DNA from: Paractinoplanes maris
Lineage (GTDB): Bacteria > Actinomycetota > Actinomycetes > Mycobacteriales > Micromonosporaceae
DNA: 64,000 nucleotides
NCBI RefSeq assembly: GCF_023544465.1
Contig: NZ_JALPVL010000004.1
Location: 434,001 to 498,000 of the forward strand
Direction of reading: 5' to 3'
Positions within the stretch are counted from its first letter, which is position 1, and every line of letters starts with the position of its first letter. A model generated the notes under the pieces. It ran no database searches. It saw only the letters and a program-made list of their open reading frames with translations, and was not told the DNA's origin. The position numbers and the translations under genes were made by a program. Shown piece by piece: positions 47,618 through 55,661 of this stretch.

Positions 47618-48578
47618 TCGGCACCGCCACGGGACGCCCGGCCACAGCCGACGCGGCGACGGCCAGCGCCAGCGCGTGCGTCTTCAGAGCTTCCGCGTAC
47701 GGGACCCGGATGTCGTCCTGTTCGCCCCGGACCGCCTGGATGAAGGCGGCGTCGACGGCCACCCGGGCCGACTCGGGGTCGCTCGGGACGGAGTAGGAGT
47801 CGTCGCCGTCGCGCACGGTCAGCCCGTCCTCGGCGATCGACAGGGCCAGCCCGTCCGCGTAGATCTCGAGCCCGGCCCGCTGCTTCCAGCCGAGCACACA
47901 GGTCGCGGCGAGCGTGCCGATGGCCCCGTCGGCGAAGCGCAGCGTGGCCACCGTGGTGCTGTCGATGTCGGCGCCGTCGACCGCGGGCGGGACACCGTTG
48001 CCCACCGCCGACACCTCGAGCACCTCACCGGCCAGATAGCGGGCCAGGTCGAGCACGTGCGCGGCCTGCTCGACGACCGGGCCGCCGGAGCGGTCCCGGT
48101 GCGGCCACCACGACACCGGGGGCACCTTGTCGAGCCAGGCGCCGGTCACCAGCCGTACGGGACGGTCTTGCAGCAGGACCCGGGCGCGGTCGGCGATCTC
48201 CAGGTATCGCCAGTGATGTCCGACCGCCGTGAGCACCTTCCGTTCGTCGGCCAGCGCGGCAAGATCACGCGCTATGTCCAGATCGACGGCAATGGGCTTT
48301 TCGACGAACAGTGGAATTCCCGCCTCGATGACGGCGCGTTCCGCCGGCCCGTGCGCGAACGGCGGGACACAGACATAGACCGCGTCCAGCCCCTCGGCGA
48401 GCAGCGCCCCGGCATCCGGCACCACCTTCATTCCGTACGTCTCGGCCAGCGCCCCCGCCGCCTCCGGGATCACGTCGGTCACCGCCACCAACTGCGCGTT
48501 CGGCAGACCGGCGAGCACCCGTGCGTGGCGCTGAGCCACCCCGCCCGCCCCGATCAGCCCTACTCGTGTCGCCGTCAT
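47610..48578 (-). CDS. Gfo/Idh/MocA-family sugar dehydrogenase
   Basis: 322 residues from ATG 48578. The NAD(P)-binding N-terminus is RVGLIGAGGVAQRHARVLAGLPNAQLVAVTD. The family EKP motif is in GIPLFVEKPIAVDLD, and the catalytic-region His is in PVVEQAAHVLDLARYLAGEV. It catalyses hydride transfer on a sugar or inositol-type substrate in the cytosol. It forms a two-gene operon with the MDR dehydrogenase and diverges from gpgS across 180 bases. Confidence 0.88.
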   Translation of the reverse strand: MTATRVGLIGAGGVAQRHARVLAGLPNAQLVAVTDVIPEAAGALAETYGMKVVPDAGALLAEGLDAVYVCVPPFAHGPAERAVIEAGIPLFVEKPIAVDLDIARDLAALADERKVLTAVGHHWRYLEIADRARVLLQDRPVRLVTGAWLDKVPPVSWWPHRDRSGGPVVEQAAHVLDLARYLAGEVLEVSAVGNGVPPAVDGADIDSTTVATLRFADGAIGTLAATCVLGWKQRAGLEIYADGLALSIAEDGLTVRDGDDSYSVPSDPESARVAVDAAFIQAVRGEQDDIRVPYAEALKTHALALAVAASAVAGRPVAVPSV

Positions 48579-48758
48579 CCGGCCGTCCCCTCGTCGACGC
48601 ATCACATCGGCCGACTTCTTCTCCGCCCCCCGACCTGCGAAACCTCGGACCATTGCCGGTGTGATCTTCGTCTTCAGGTCTTAACCGGGAATCAAGATTG
48701 TTTGCCGGAAGGCATGGGAATTTGGCGATCTCCACACTCGGAGACATCGGGGGCCTTC

Positions 48759-49754
48759 ATGCAATCCATCCAGTTGCCCGTGGTCGAGGCTTGGGCCACT
48801 TACCGGACCGGTAACGCGGCACAGTGGACGCCGGCCGGACTGGCCGCGGCCAAGCGGGGCGACCGGGTCAGCGTCGTGATCCCGGCGCGCAACGAGCAGG
48901 ACACGATCGGTGACATCGTCTCGGTGATCCGGCGTGATCTGATCGAAAATGTCGCGCTGGTCGACGAGATCGTGGTGGTCGACTCCCGTTCGACCGATGA
49001 GACAGCCATGCTCGCCCGGGCCGCCGGAGCCCGCGTGGTCGCCCAGGACGACATGACCCGGGGCCTGCCGCGGATGGAGGGCAAGGGCGACGCGCTGTGG
49101 TCGGGGCTGGCCGCCAGCAACGGCGACATCGTGGCCTTCGTCGACGGCGACCTGCGGGACTTCTCGTCGTCGTTCGTCACCGGCCTGGTCGGCCCGCTGG
49201 TCACCAACCGCTCGATCGAGTACGTCAAGGGCTTCTATCACCGGCCGCTCAATGGAGCCTCCGGCGTCGAGGTGGACGGCGGCGGTCGCGTCACCGAGCT
49301 GGCCGCCCGGCCGCTGCTCAACCTGTTCTGGCCCGAGTTGTCGGGCTTCGTGCAGCCGCTGGCCGGCGAGTACGCGGGTCGCCGCCGCACTTTGGAGAGC
49401 ATCCCGTTCGTCTCCGGCTACGGCGTCGAGATCGCCATGCTGATCGACCTGCTCGACGCCGTCGGTCTCGACGCGCTGGCCCAGGTCGACCTGGGTGAGC
49501 GCCACCATCGGCACCAGGGCATCGACGCGCTGGGCCGGATGTCCGCGCAGATCATGGTGACCGCCTGGAGCCGCCTGCACCGGCAGGGGCTGGCCGCCAC
49601 CCCGCTGCCGCCGACGACCCTGCTCACCCAGTTCCAGCGCGGTGGCGACGACGTGCTGCCGCATCTGAACCGTCAGGTGACCGTCTCCGACGTGTCGGTC
49701 GAGGAGCGCCCGCCGCTGGCCTCGCTGTCGCGCCGGGCGGTGCGGGCCGCATGA
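48759..49754 (+). CDS. gpgS: Glucosyl-3-phosphoglycerate synthase
   Basis: 331 residues. It has the GT81/GT-A signatures of GpgS: RVSVVIPARNEQDTIGDIVSVIRRDL, DEIVVVDSRSTDETAMLARAAGARV, GKGDALWSGLAASNGDIVAFVDGDLRDF with the metal-binding DGD, and FVSGYGVEIAMLIDLLDAVGLDALAQVDLGERHHRHQ. The enzyme transfers glucose from an NDP-glucose to 3-phosphoglycerate. This is the first step of glucosylglycerate and, in mycobacteria, of methylglucose lipopolysaccharide synthesis. The stop overlaps the following GT4 gene (ATGA). Confidence 0.93.
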   Translation: MQSIQLPVVEAWATYRTGNAAQWTPAGLAAAKRGDRVSVVIPARNEQDTIGDIVSVIRRDLIENVALVDEIVVVDSRSTDETAMLARAAGARVVAQDDMTRGLPRMEGKGDALWSGLAASNGDIVAFVDGDLRDFSSSFVTGLVGPLVTNRSIEYVKGFYHRPLNGASGVEVDGGGRVTELAARPLLNLFWPELSGFVQPLAGEYAGRRRTLESIPFVSGYGVEIAMLIDLLDAVGLDALAQVDLGERHHRHQGIDALGRMSAQIMVTAWSRLHRQGLAATPLPPTTLLTQFQRGGDDVLPHLNRQVTVSDVSVEERPPLASLSRRAVRAA

Positions 49755-50893
49755 AGGTTCTCCTCAACGCCGGTCCCTGGCTGCCGGTCCCGCCGCACGG
49801 CTACGGCGGCATCGAGAACATCGTGGCCACGCTCGTGCCCGAGCTGCGGCGCCTCGGTGTCGAGGTGGTGCTGGCGACGGTCGGCGACAGCGAGCTGCCG
49901 GTCGACGAGAAGATCGCCGCCTTCCCGTCCGGGAAGTTCGAGCTGCTCCAGCGCCCCTACAACCAGGTGTGCGGGGTGGTTCCCGCGCACCAGCTGGCGG
50001 TGACCCGGCGCCTGGCCGAGGGCGACATCGACCTGCTGCACGACCACGTCGAGGCGGCCGGCCTGATGACCGCGGCCGCGCTGGGACCGGCAGCGCCGCC
50101 GGCACTGCACACGCTGCACTGGGATCTGAAGAAGCACCCCGAGCTCTACGGCGCGTTCGACGGTGGTGGCCGGGTGGTCGTCAACGGCGTCTCGGCCGAC
50201 CAGCTCACCCACGCGCCCGCGGCCCTGCGCGCCCACGCCATCGGCCACGTCCACCTGGCCACCCCGCTGGCCGTCGACCCCCCGGTCACCGGCAAGCAGG
50301 GGTATGCCGTGGTGCTGGGCCGGATCAACGCCGGCAAGGGCCAGGACCTGGCCGCCCGGCTGGCCCACGAGTACGGCTTCGACCTCGTCCTGGCCGGGCC
50401 GGTCGGGCCGTATCACGACGCGGACGCGCTCGCCGCGGCCGATCCGCAGAACCCCGACGTGGCGTTCTGGCGTGAGCACGTCGCCCCGCACGTGGACGGC
50501 GACCGCGTGCGCTGGGTGGGCACGGTGGTCGGCCCGGCCCGCGACGACCTGCTCGCCTCGGCCCGGGTGTCGCTGTTCCCGTTGCGCTGGAACGAACCCG
50601 GCGGCACGGCGATCGTCGAGTCACTGGCGCTGGGCACCCCGGTTGTCGGCATCTCGCGCGGCTGCCTGCCCGAGCTGATCGAGCACGGCCGTACCGGATT
50701 GCACACCACCGACGAGCGCGAACTGGGCGAACTGGTGCTGAAAGCCGGCCGGATCGAGCCGGCCGAGTGTCAGGCCGAGGCGGCCCGGCGCTTCACCCCG
50801 GCGGTGATGGCGGCCGGCTATCTGGAGCTCTACGAGCGCCTGTTGTCGCTCACGGTACGTATCGATGCCGATGCCCAGAGTGCCACCGTTTGA
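49751..50893 (+). CDS. GT4-family glycosyltransferase
   Basis: 380 residues of GT-B fold. The N-terminal glycine loop is WLPVPPHGYGGIENIVATLVPEL. The central region has LHDHVEAAGLMTAAAL. The C-terminal donor site is GYAVVLGRINAGKGQDLAARLAHEYGFDLVLAGPVG, then LFPLRWNEPGGTAIVESLALGTPVVGISRGCLPELIEHG with the conserved E(x)7E. It is translationally coupled to gpgS, so it probably extends or uses the glucosylglycerate product, or processes its glucan derivative. It is not a typical glucosyl-3-phosphoglycerate phosphatase. Confidence 0.88.
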   Translation: MKVLLNAGPWLPVPPHGYGGIENIVATLVPELRRLGVEVVLATVGDSELPVDEKIAAFPSGKFELLQRPYNQVCGVVPAHQLAVTRRLAEGDIDLLHDHVEAAGLMTAAALGPAAPPALHTLHWDLKKHPELYGAFDGGGRVVVNGVSADQLTHAPAALRAHAIGHVHLATPLAVDPPVTGKQGYAVVLGRINAGKGQDLAARLAHEYGFDLVLAGPVGPYHDADALAAADPQNPDVAFWREHVAPHVDGDRVRWVGTVVGPARDDLLASARVSLFPLRWNEPGGTAIVESLALGTPVVGISRGCLPELIEHGRTGLHTTDERELGELVLKAGRIEPAECQAEAARRFTPAVMAAGYLELYERLLSLTVRIDADAQSATV

Positions 50894-51824
50894 GTCTTCG
50901 GGCGGGACGCGGCACTATGCTCCGGTGCGGCGATCCCGAAACCTCATCATTGCTGTGGCGGCAGCCGTGATCCTGGGCGGTGGCGGCCTTATCGCGCTCG
51001 GTCTGAGCGACGACGACAAGGGCGTCCTGCCGGGAGCACTCACCGGCGGCACCGCGAAACCGGCCGGCCCGAGCGCGGCCGAGCGGGCGAAGCTCGAGCG
51101 CGCGAAACGGGCCAAGGCCCTCGATGCGGCGCTCAAGCAGGTGGCGGCCGAGACCCCCGACTTCTCGGTGGCCGTCCTCGACAAGAAGACCGGACAGACG
51201 TACGCCTATCAGGGGGCCGAGAAGTTCGACACGGCCAGCATCGTGAAGGCCCAGATCCTCGCCTGCGAGCTGCTGACCGCGCAGGACAAGGACCGCGAGC
51301 CCACCGAGGGCGAGATGGCGCTGGCCACCCCGATGATCCAGTTGAGCGACAACGACGCCACGACCGAGCTGTTCCAGCACCTCGGCGGCCGCAGTGCCAT
51401 CAGCAGGTGCAACAAGCGCCTCGGCCTGACCCAGACGACGGTGAACAACGCCTGGGGCCTGACCAAGACGACCGCCTCCGACCAGATCCGGTTGCTGGCC
51501 AAGCTGGTCGACCCGAAGGGCCCGCTCGACGCGGACTCCCGCAAGACGGCCTTCTCGTTGATGAACACGGTCGACGACACCCAGGACTGGGGTGTGCCGG
51601 CGGTGGCCAAGCCGGGCGAGAGCGCGACCGTCAAGAACGGCTGGGACACCCGCTCGGCCGACGGCGGCCTGTGGGCGGTCAACACGATCGGCCGGGTCAC
51701 CTCGCCCGACGGCACGGTGAACGTCTCGCTGGCCGTGCTGTCGCACAACAACCAGTCGATGGACGCCGGCATCGCCCTGGTCGAGAAGGTGGCCAAGCTG
51801 ACCCGGCAGCACCTCAAATACTGA
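50865..51824 (+). CDS. Class A beta-lactamase-like serine hydrolase, membrane-anchored
   Basis: 319 residues if ATG 50865 is used (29-base overlap with the GT4 gene); GTG 50925 (VRRSRNLIIAVAA) would give 299. One N-terminal helix (NLIIAVAAAVILGGGGLIALGL) anchors or exports it. The class A landmarks are SxxK in DTASIVKAQIL, SDN in QLSDNDATTELF and a KTG-equivalent KNG in ATVKNGWDTRS. The family includes true beta-lactamases and penicillin-binding-like hydrolases. An Ala/Lys-rich coiled stretch (AAERAKLERAKRAKALDAALKQV) links the helix to the domain. Resistance to beta-lactams cannot be asserted from sequence. Confidence 0.85.
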   Translation: MPMPRVPPFESSGGTRHYAPVRRSRNLIIAVAAAVILGGGGLIALGLSDDDKGVLPGALTGGTAKPAGPSAAERAKLERAKRAKALDAALKQVAAETPDFSVAVLDKKTGQTYAYQGAEKFDTASIVKAQILACELLTAQDKDREPTEGEMALATPMIQLSDNDATTELFQHLGGRSAISRCNKRLGLTQTTVNNAWGLTKTTASDQIRLLAKLVDPKGPLDADSRKTAFSLMNTVDDTQDWGVPAVAKPGESATVKNGWDTRSADGGLWAVNTIGRVTSPDGTVNVSLAVLSHNNQSMDAGIALVEKVAKLTRQHLKY

Positions 51825-51956
51825 CCCTAAGCAGATGAACGGCCGTTAAGGAATACTCGCCGGTATCTTCCGTCCCCAGGCGCCGAATTCATCGACAGGC
51901 ATGGATTCGCCGAGCGGGTGGATCAAGGCTCGGAGCACCCCTTCCAGGAGGCTCCG

Positions 51957-52463
51957 ATGATCCGACGCATCCTCGTCGTCCTGTTCCTCGCCGTCGCCGT
52001 CCTCATCCCGGCCGGTGCCGCCCATGCCGCGGACTCCAAGGCCACGGTCCTCGCCCGGTGGACGCAGCCGACCGCTGCCAGCACCGTGGCCTGGAACGCC
52101 GCCCGCGCCAACCGTGGTCCGTGGGCGTCGTACAACTTCGACTGGTCCACCGACTACTGCTCCTCGAGCCCGGACAACCCGCTGGGCTTCAGCTTCAACA
52201 ACTCCTGCTGGCACCACGACTTCGGCTACCGCAACTACAAGGCCATCGGGGCGTTCGCGGCCAACAAGTCACGTATCGACAGCACCTTCTACGCCGACCT
52301 GAAGCGGGTCTGCGCCACCTACGGCAGCGTCTCGCAGGCCGCCTGCAACAGTCTGGCCTGGGTCTACTACCAGGCGGTCAAGAACTTCGGCTCGCTCGCC
52401 GCCGTGCGCCAGGCCGACCTCGACCGCGCCGCCGCCCTGCTCCCCGCCGGATCGAGAAACTAG
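51957..52463 (+). CDS. Secreted prokaryotic phospholipase A2
   Basis: 168 residues from ATG 51957 with CAGGAGG upstream. The signal peptide (MIRRILVVLFLAVAVLIPAGAAHAA) leads to a mature domain with FDWSTDYCSSSPDNPLGFSF and the catalytic helix NNSCWHHDFGYRNYKAIG. The latter is the HDxGY motif of bacterial PLA2 (Streptomyces enzymes have CxRHDFGYxN), providing the His-Asp pair and Ca2+ Asp. Four cysteines could make two disulphides. It should hydrolyse sn-2 acyl chains of phospholipids outside the cell. Confidence 0.93.
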   Translation: MIRRILVVLFLAVAVLIPAGAAHAADSKATVLARWTQPTAASTVAWNAARANRGPWASYNFDWSTDYCSSSPDNPLGFSFNNSCWHHDFGYRNYKAIGAFAANKSRIDSTFYADLKRVCATYGSVSQAACNSLAWVYYQAVKNFGSLAAVRQADLDRAAALLPAGSRN

Positions 52464-52479
52464 CCCGCTGTTCACGCTG

Positions 52480-52517
52480 ACGTCACCGGCCGTTGGAGCC
52501 GACCACCGGCCGGTGAC
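52480..52517 (+). terminator. Hairpin after the phospholipase gene
   Basis: An 11-bp perfect stem (52480-52490 with 52507-52517, 16-base loop) starts 17 bases after the stop codon. Confidence 0.65.
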
Positions 52518-52531
52518 GGCATCCTGCAACG

Positions 52532-52699
52532 ATGTTCGGATTTCTGATCGGCGGGCTCGCCGTCGGGTGGGGCGTGATGGTCGCCGTGCTCGATCAGGCG
52601 CCGCCCGGCCCGCGTACGAGGAAGTTGTGCACCGCCCTGCTCGTCGCGCTCGGCGCGGTGGTGGTCGTCGGCGGTGTCACGACGGTGGCCGGCGTCTGA
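52532..52699 (+). CDS. Small two-helix membrane protein (55 aa)
   Basis: The frame MFGFLIGGLAVGWGVMVAVL-DQAPPGPRTRK-LCTALLVALGAVVVVGGVTTVAGV consists of two membrane helices joined by a short basic loop. Its stop abuts the convergent end of the minus-strand operon (52700). The codon usage is genuine-looking but the ribosome-binding site is weak. It may be a small hydrophobic protein or a chance frame. Confidence 0.45.
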   Translation: MFGFLIGGLAVGWGVMVAVLDQAPPGPRTRKLCTALLVALGAVVVVGGVTTVAGV

Positions 52700-53020
52700 T
52701 CAGAGCTCGCGGTGGCGGAACTCGATCGAACGCATGGTGACCGAGCCACCCCGCGAGACCACGTACGAGTCCTGCGAGCCGCGGTCGGTCCAGGACACCC
52801 GCATCTTGGGCTCGGTGCCCTCGCGCAGCCCGTGGACCGTGACGGTTCCGGGGCCGGCCCGGCGCTTGACGGCCCGCCGGCCGGCCAGGTGGACCGGGAC
52901 CGTGTCACCGGCCGGGAAGCGCACCTGCACGACCCCGGTCATGGTGGGCCGGGCCCAATAGAAGCGCGTCCCGGTGACGACCACCACGGCCACCGCGACG
53001 ACAAGCACTGCGAGCCACAC
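52700..53020 (-). CDS. Small single-pass membrane protein, last gene of the GTPase operon
   Basis: 106 residues from GTG 53020, with GGAGG upstream and 2 bases from the preceding stop. One membrane helix (VWLAVLVVAVAVVVVTGTRFYW) is followed by a beta-rich extracytoplasmic or cytosolic domain (GVVQVRFPAGDTVPVHLAGRRAVKRRAGPGTVTVHGLREGTEPKMRVSWTDRGSQDSYVV). I do not recognise the domain. It looks like a short immunoglobulin-like or barrel fold. Its position suggests a membrane tether or sensor for the GTPase module. Confidence 0.75.
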   Translation of the reverse strand: MWLAVLVVAVAVVVVTGTRFYWARPTMTGVVQVRFPAGDTVPVHLAGRRAVKRRAGPGTVTVHGLREGTEPKMRVSWTDRGSQDSYVVSRGGSVTMRSIEFRHREL

Positions 53021-53022
53021 GT

Positions 53023-54087
53023 CTACCGGCCTCCGCTCGGAATGAGGAACACCGCGCTGGTGCCCGGCTGCGCGAAGTGCAGTGCCGGCCCGTCCTCGGT
53101 GATGGTGAAGCTGACCTCGTACGTCCCGGCCGGCAGCGGCGGATCCATCGGCACCTCCACGTCCCGGCCGTCGCCCTCGGAACCGGTCAGGCGCACCCGG
53201 GCGGCCGCCGGTCCGCCGTCGACGTCCATCTCCAGCGCCGGGCCGTGCTGCCCGGTCGTGATGGTGTCCGGCGCGGCCAGTTCGGGCCACCGCTCGTCCA
53301 GCCGGTCGAAGTCGGCGACGTGTCCACTCAGGCTCACCCCGTAGCGGAAGCGGTCCTCGGTCACGACGTGGCCCGCGCCGATGGCGGCCGCCCCGGCCGC
53401 GATCGCGGCGCGGGCGTCGGGCAGCCGGATCAGATGCACGGCTTCCCGGCTGCGGTACTGCGCGGCGCTCGCCACCTCGCCGGCCAGGCCCGGTCCGGAC
53501 TCCGGCTCCGCCTCACCGGAGACGAGCAGCCGGATCGGCTCATCGGCCAGGCCCGCGGCCCGGGCCGCCGCGGCGACCTCGGCGCCGATGACACCGGCCC
53601 GGTCGGCGATCCCGGCCGGTGCGACGATCGGCGTGGTCGCGCCGAGCCGGATGACGTGCGGGACGGCGTGCAGCACGGTCACCTCGGCGCCCCGGTCGTC
53701 GATCACGCAGACGAGTGTCGGCGCGGCCACCGGTGCTTGCTGAAGTGCGCCGGTGGCATGGGCGTAGGCCACCAAAGCGATCGGGGCGGCCACGACGCGG
53801 ACGCCGGGCGCGGCGAGCGAGCCCTGAAGTGCGACCGGCACTGCCACCACGACCGGCCCGGCGGCCGGCGCCACCTCGCGGGTCAGCAGCGCCACGTACG
53901 TGCGGAAGGCCTCCTCGTCGAGCCCGGAGAGCACGACGTCGGACGGCTCCGGCTCGTCCGGGACACCGAGCCGCACGTGGTCGCCGCGGTAGGTGACGCG
54001 CCCGTCGAACAGCACCGGCGCCGCGCCTCGCGGCCACCGGGCGGCGACCACCGTCCCGGCCCGCAGGTGGATCCCGAGCGCACTCAC
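53023..54087 (-). CDS. Degenerate Hsp70/actin-like ATPase-fold protein
   Basis: 354 residues from GTG 54087, overlapping the previous stop (GTGA). The N-terminus (LGIHLRAGTVVAARWPRGAAPVLFDGRVTYRGD), the segment ALLTREVAPAAGPVVVAVPVALQ, and APIALVAYAHATGAL...TLVCVIDDRGAEVTVLHAVPHVI follow the Hsp70/actin order of phosphate-1, linker and phosphate-2 strands. However, the phosphate loops lack the clear DxG(T/S) residues, so nucleotide binding is doubtful. The C-terminal part (about 260-354) is a beta-rich substrate-binding-like region. It belongs to the GTPase operon, probably as a client-binding or scaffold component. Confidence 0.65.
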   Translation of the reverse strand: MSALGIHLRAGTVVAARWPRGAAPVLFDGRVTYRGDHVRLGVPDEPEPSDVVLSGLDEEAFRTYVALLTREVAPAAGPVVVAVPVALQGSLAAPGVRVVAAPIALVAYAHATGALQQAPVAAPTLVCVIDDRGAEVTVLHAVPHVIRLGATTPIVAPAGIADRAGVIGAEVAAAARAAGLADEPIRLLVSGEAEPESGPGLAGEVASAAQYRSREAVHLIRLPDARAAIAAGAAAIGAGHVVTEDRFRYGVSLSGHVADFDRLDERWPELAAPDTITTGQHGPALEMDVDGGPAAARVRLTGSEGDGRDVEVPMDPPLPAGTYEVSFTITEDGPALHFAQPGTSAVFLIPSGGR

Positions 54088-55661
54088 CGGCGCTCCTGGG
54101 TGCCCGCCGGCAGGCCCAGCCACCCGGCGATCGAGCCCCAGACACCCCGCTTGCCGCCATCGACCGGAGAGCCCTCGTCCCGTGGGTCACCCGGAGAGCT
54201 GCCCGCCTGCGGATTGTCCGAGGAGCCGCTCGCGTGTGGGCTGCTTGGGGAGCCGCTCGTGTGTGGGTTGCTTGGGGAGCCGCTCGCGTGTGGGTTGCTC
54301 GGAGAATCGTGCGCGTGCGGGTTGTCTGGGAAGTCGCTCGCTTGGGCGTGGGCCGCGAAGCCGCCGGCGGGCGGGTTGCCCGGGGAGTTGCTCGCGGTCG
54401 CGCTGCTCGGAGGACGACCCGGATGCGCGCTGCTCGGGAAGCCGCCGGCGGGCGCGTCGTGAGAGGGGCCATCGCTGAACTCGTCGGCCGGTGGGTCGTC
54501 CGGTGCTATGCCGTCCAGCGCGCGGTCCAGCTCGGCCAGTTCCTCGCCGCGCCGCTCGAGAACGGCGATCTGCTCGTCGACCTCGCGTGCGTCCGCGGCC
54601 AGGTCGGCCCGCAGCACCGCCGAGAGATCCGTGCGGTGTTCGGGGCCCAGCAACGGAACGACCACCGCTAGACCGTCCATGATGGCCGGCCAGCCCGCCC
54701 CGCCTTGTCGCCGGGTGCCGGTCGCGTGGGCGAGGTCGCGCAGCCGTTCCGGGCCGGCGGTGACCGCCCAGTGGTTGACCGCGGCGCCGATCTCCCGGGG
54801 GTCGCACCGGAGACGGACGGCTTCGGCCAGCAGTTCGGCCAGGGCGTCCGGCTCGGCCCGTTCCCGGGCCAGGCGATCCGCCTCCCGGGTCACGTACGCG
54901 CGGTGCTCATCGGGGTCGATCGGCTGCTGCTCCAGCGATTCGCGGTAGGCCAGGGCTTCCGGGAAACCGGTCAGATCCGGTTCGGCGCCGACGGTGACGT
55001 GCACGGTGCGGCGGCTGGTCGCCTTGCCGACGGCGAGGGTGAACGGCCCGTTGTCGGAGTCGGCGGTGCCCGTGGTCGAGTTCATCGTGGCCCGGGTCTC
55101 GGCCGGCAGCAGTGCGGCCACCGCGTCGAACAGGTCGCTCGCCGCCTCCGGGCCGGCCGGCGCCGGTTCCGCGGCCGCGTCGATCCGCACGGGGTGGTGC
55201 CGGGCGAGCGCCGCGACGGCCGCCGCCCAGCGCCACCCGGCCGGATCGGCGAGCAGGTCCGGCGTACGGGAATCGTCGGAAGCAGGCGGTGGTGCCGGGG
55301 CCCCGGCCGGGTCGGCTCGATGGCGTTCCCACTCGGCGCGCGCGTAACCGGCGAGATAGCGGCAGGTCAGGGGAGTGTCCGACCGCAGCCGCAGATACAG
55401 CACCGCGAAGATCGGCCGGTTCCGCCCGTCCCGCGAGCCGGTCCAGTCCCACCAGCACACCGTCGCCTGCGCACCGTCCGATGAGAACACTGCCCACGGC
55501 AGCCGCCCGGTCGTGGCGTCCGGCTGCGGCTCACCCGGGTGCAGCCGCGCGATCTCCCGGTCGGCCGTCGCGCCGTCCCCGCCGCCGGCCAGGATGCGGA
55601 TCTCGTTGACCGAGCCCGGTTCCTTGCTCCACCAGGCCCAGCCCAGCAGCTGCACGGTCAT
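54084..55661 (-). CDS. GTPase-associated protein 1-like (GAP1) component
   Basis: 525 residues from ATG 55661, overlapping the GTPase stop (ATGA). The N-terminal domain (VQLLGWAWWSKEPGSVNEIRILAGGGDGATADREIARLHPGEPQPDATTGRLPWAVFSSDGAQATVCWWDWTGSRDGRNRPIFAVLYLR) resembles the GAP1-N type described as partner of GTPases in predicted conflict systems. A helical middle domain contains AVAALARHHPVRI and DLFDAVAALLPAETRATMNSTTG. The last 140 residues are a low-complexity tail with nine-residue NPHASGSPS repeats. It ends KRGVWGSIAGWLGLPAG. The domain assignment rests on recognition by eye. Confidence 0.72.
   Translation of the reverse strand: MTVQLLGWAWWSKEPGSVNEIRILAGGGDGATADREIARLHPGEPQPDATTGRLPWAVFSSDGAQATVCWWDWTGSRDGRNRPIFAVLYLRLRSDTPLTCRYLAGYARAEWERHRADPAGAPAPPPASDDSRTPDLLADPAGWRWAAAVAALARHHPVRIDAAAEPAPAGPEAASDLFDAVAALLPAETRATMNSTTGTADSDNGPFTLAVGKATSRRTVHVTVGAEPDLTGFPEALAYRESLEQQPIDPDEHRAYVTREADRLARERAEPDALAELLAEAVRLRCDPREIGAAVNHWAVTAGPERLRDLAHATGTRRQGGAGWPAIMDGLAVVVPLLGPEHRTDLSAVLRADLAADAREVDEQIAVLERRGEELAELDRALDGIAPDDPPADEFSDGPSHDAPAGGFPSSAHPGRPPSSATASNSPGNPPAGGFAAHAQASDFPDNPHAHDSPSNPHASGSPSNPHTSGSPSSPHASGSSDNPQAGSSPGDPRDEGSPVDGGKRGVWGSIAGWLGLPAGTQERR
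54213..54347 (-). repeat. 27-bp tandem repeat in the GAP1-like gene tail
   Basis: Five 27-bp units (54213-54239, 54240-54266, 54267-54293, 54294-54320, 54321-54347) encode NPHASGSPS-type nonapeptides. The second to third are nearly identical; the outer units have drifted. Confidence 0.88.
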
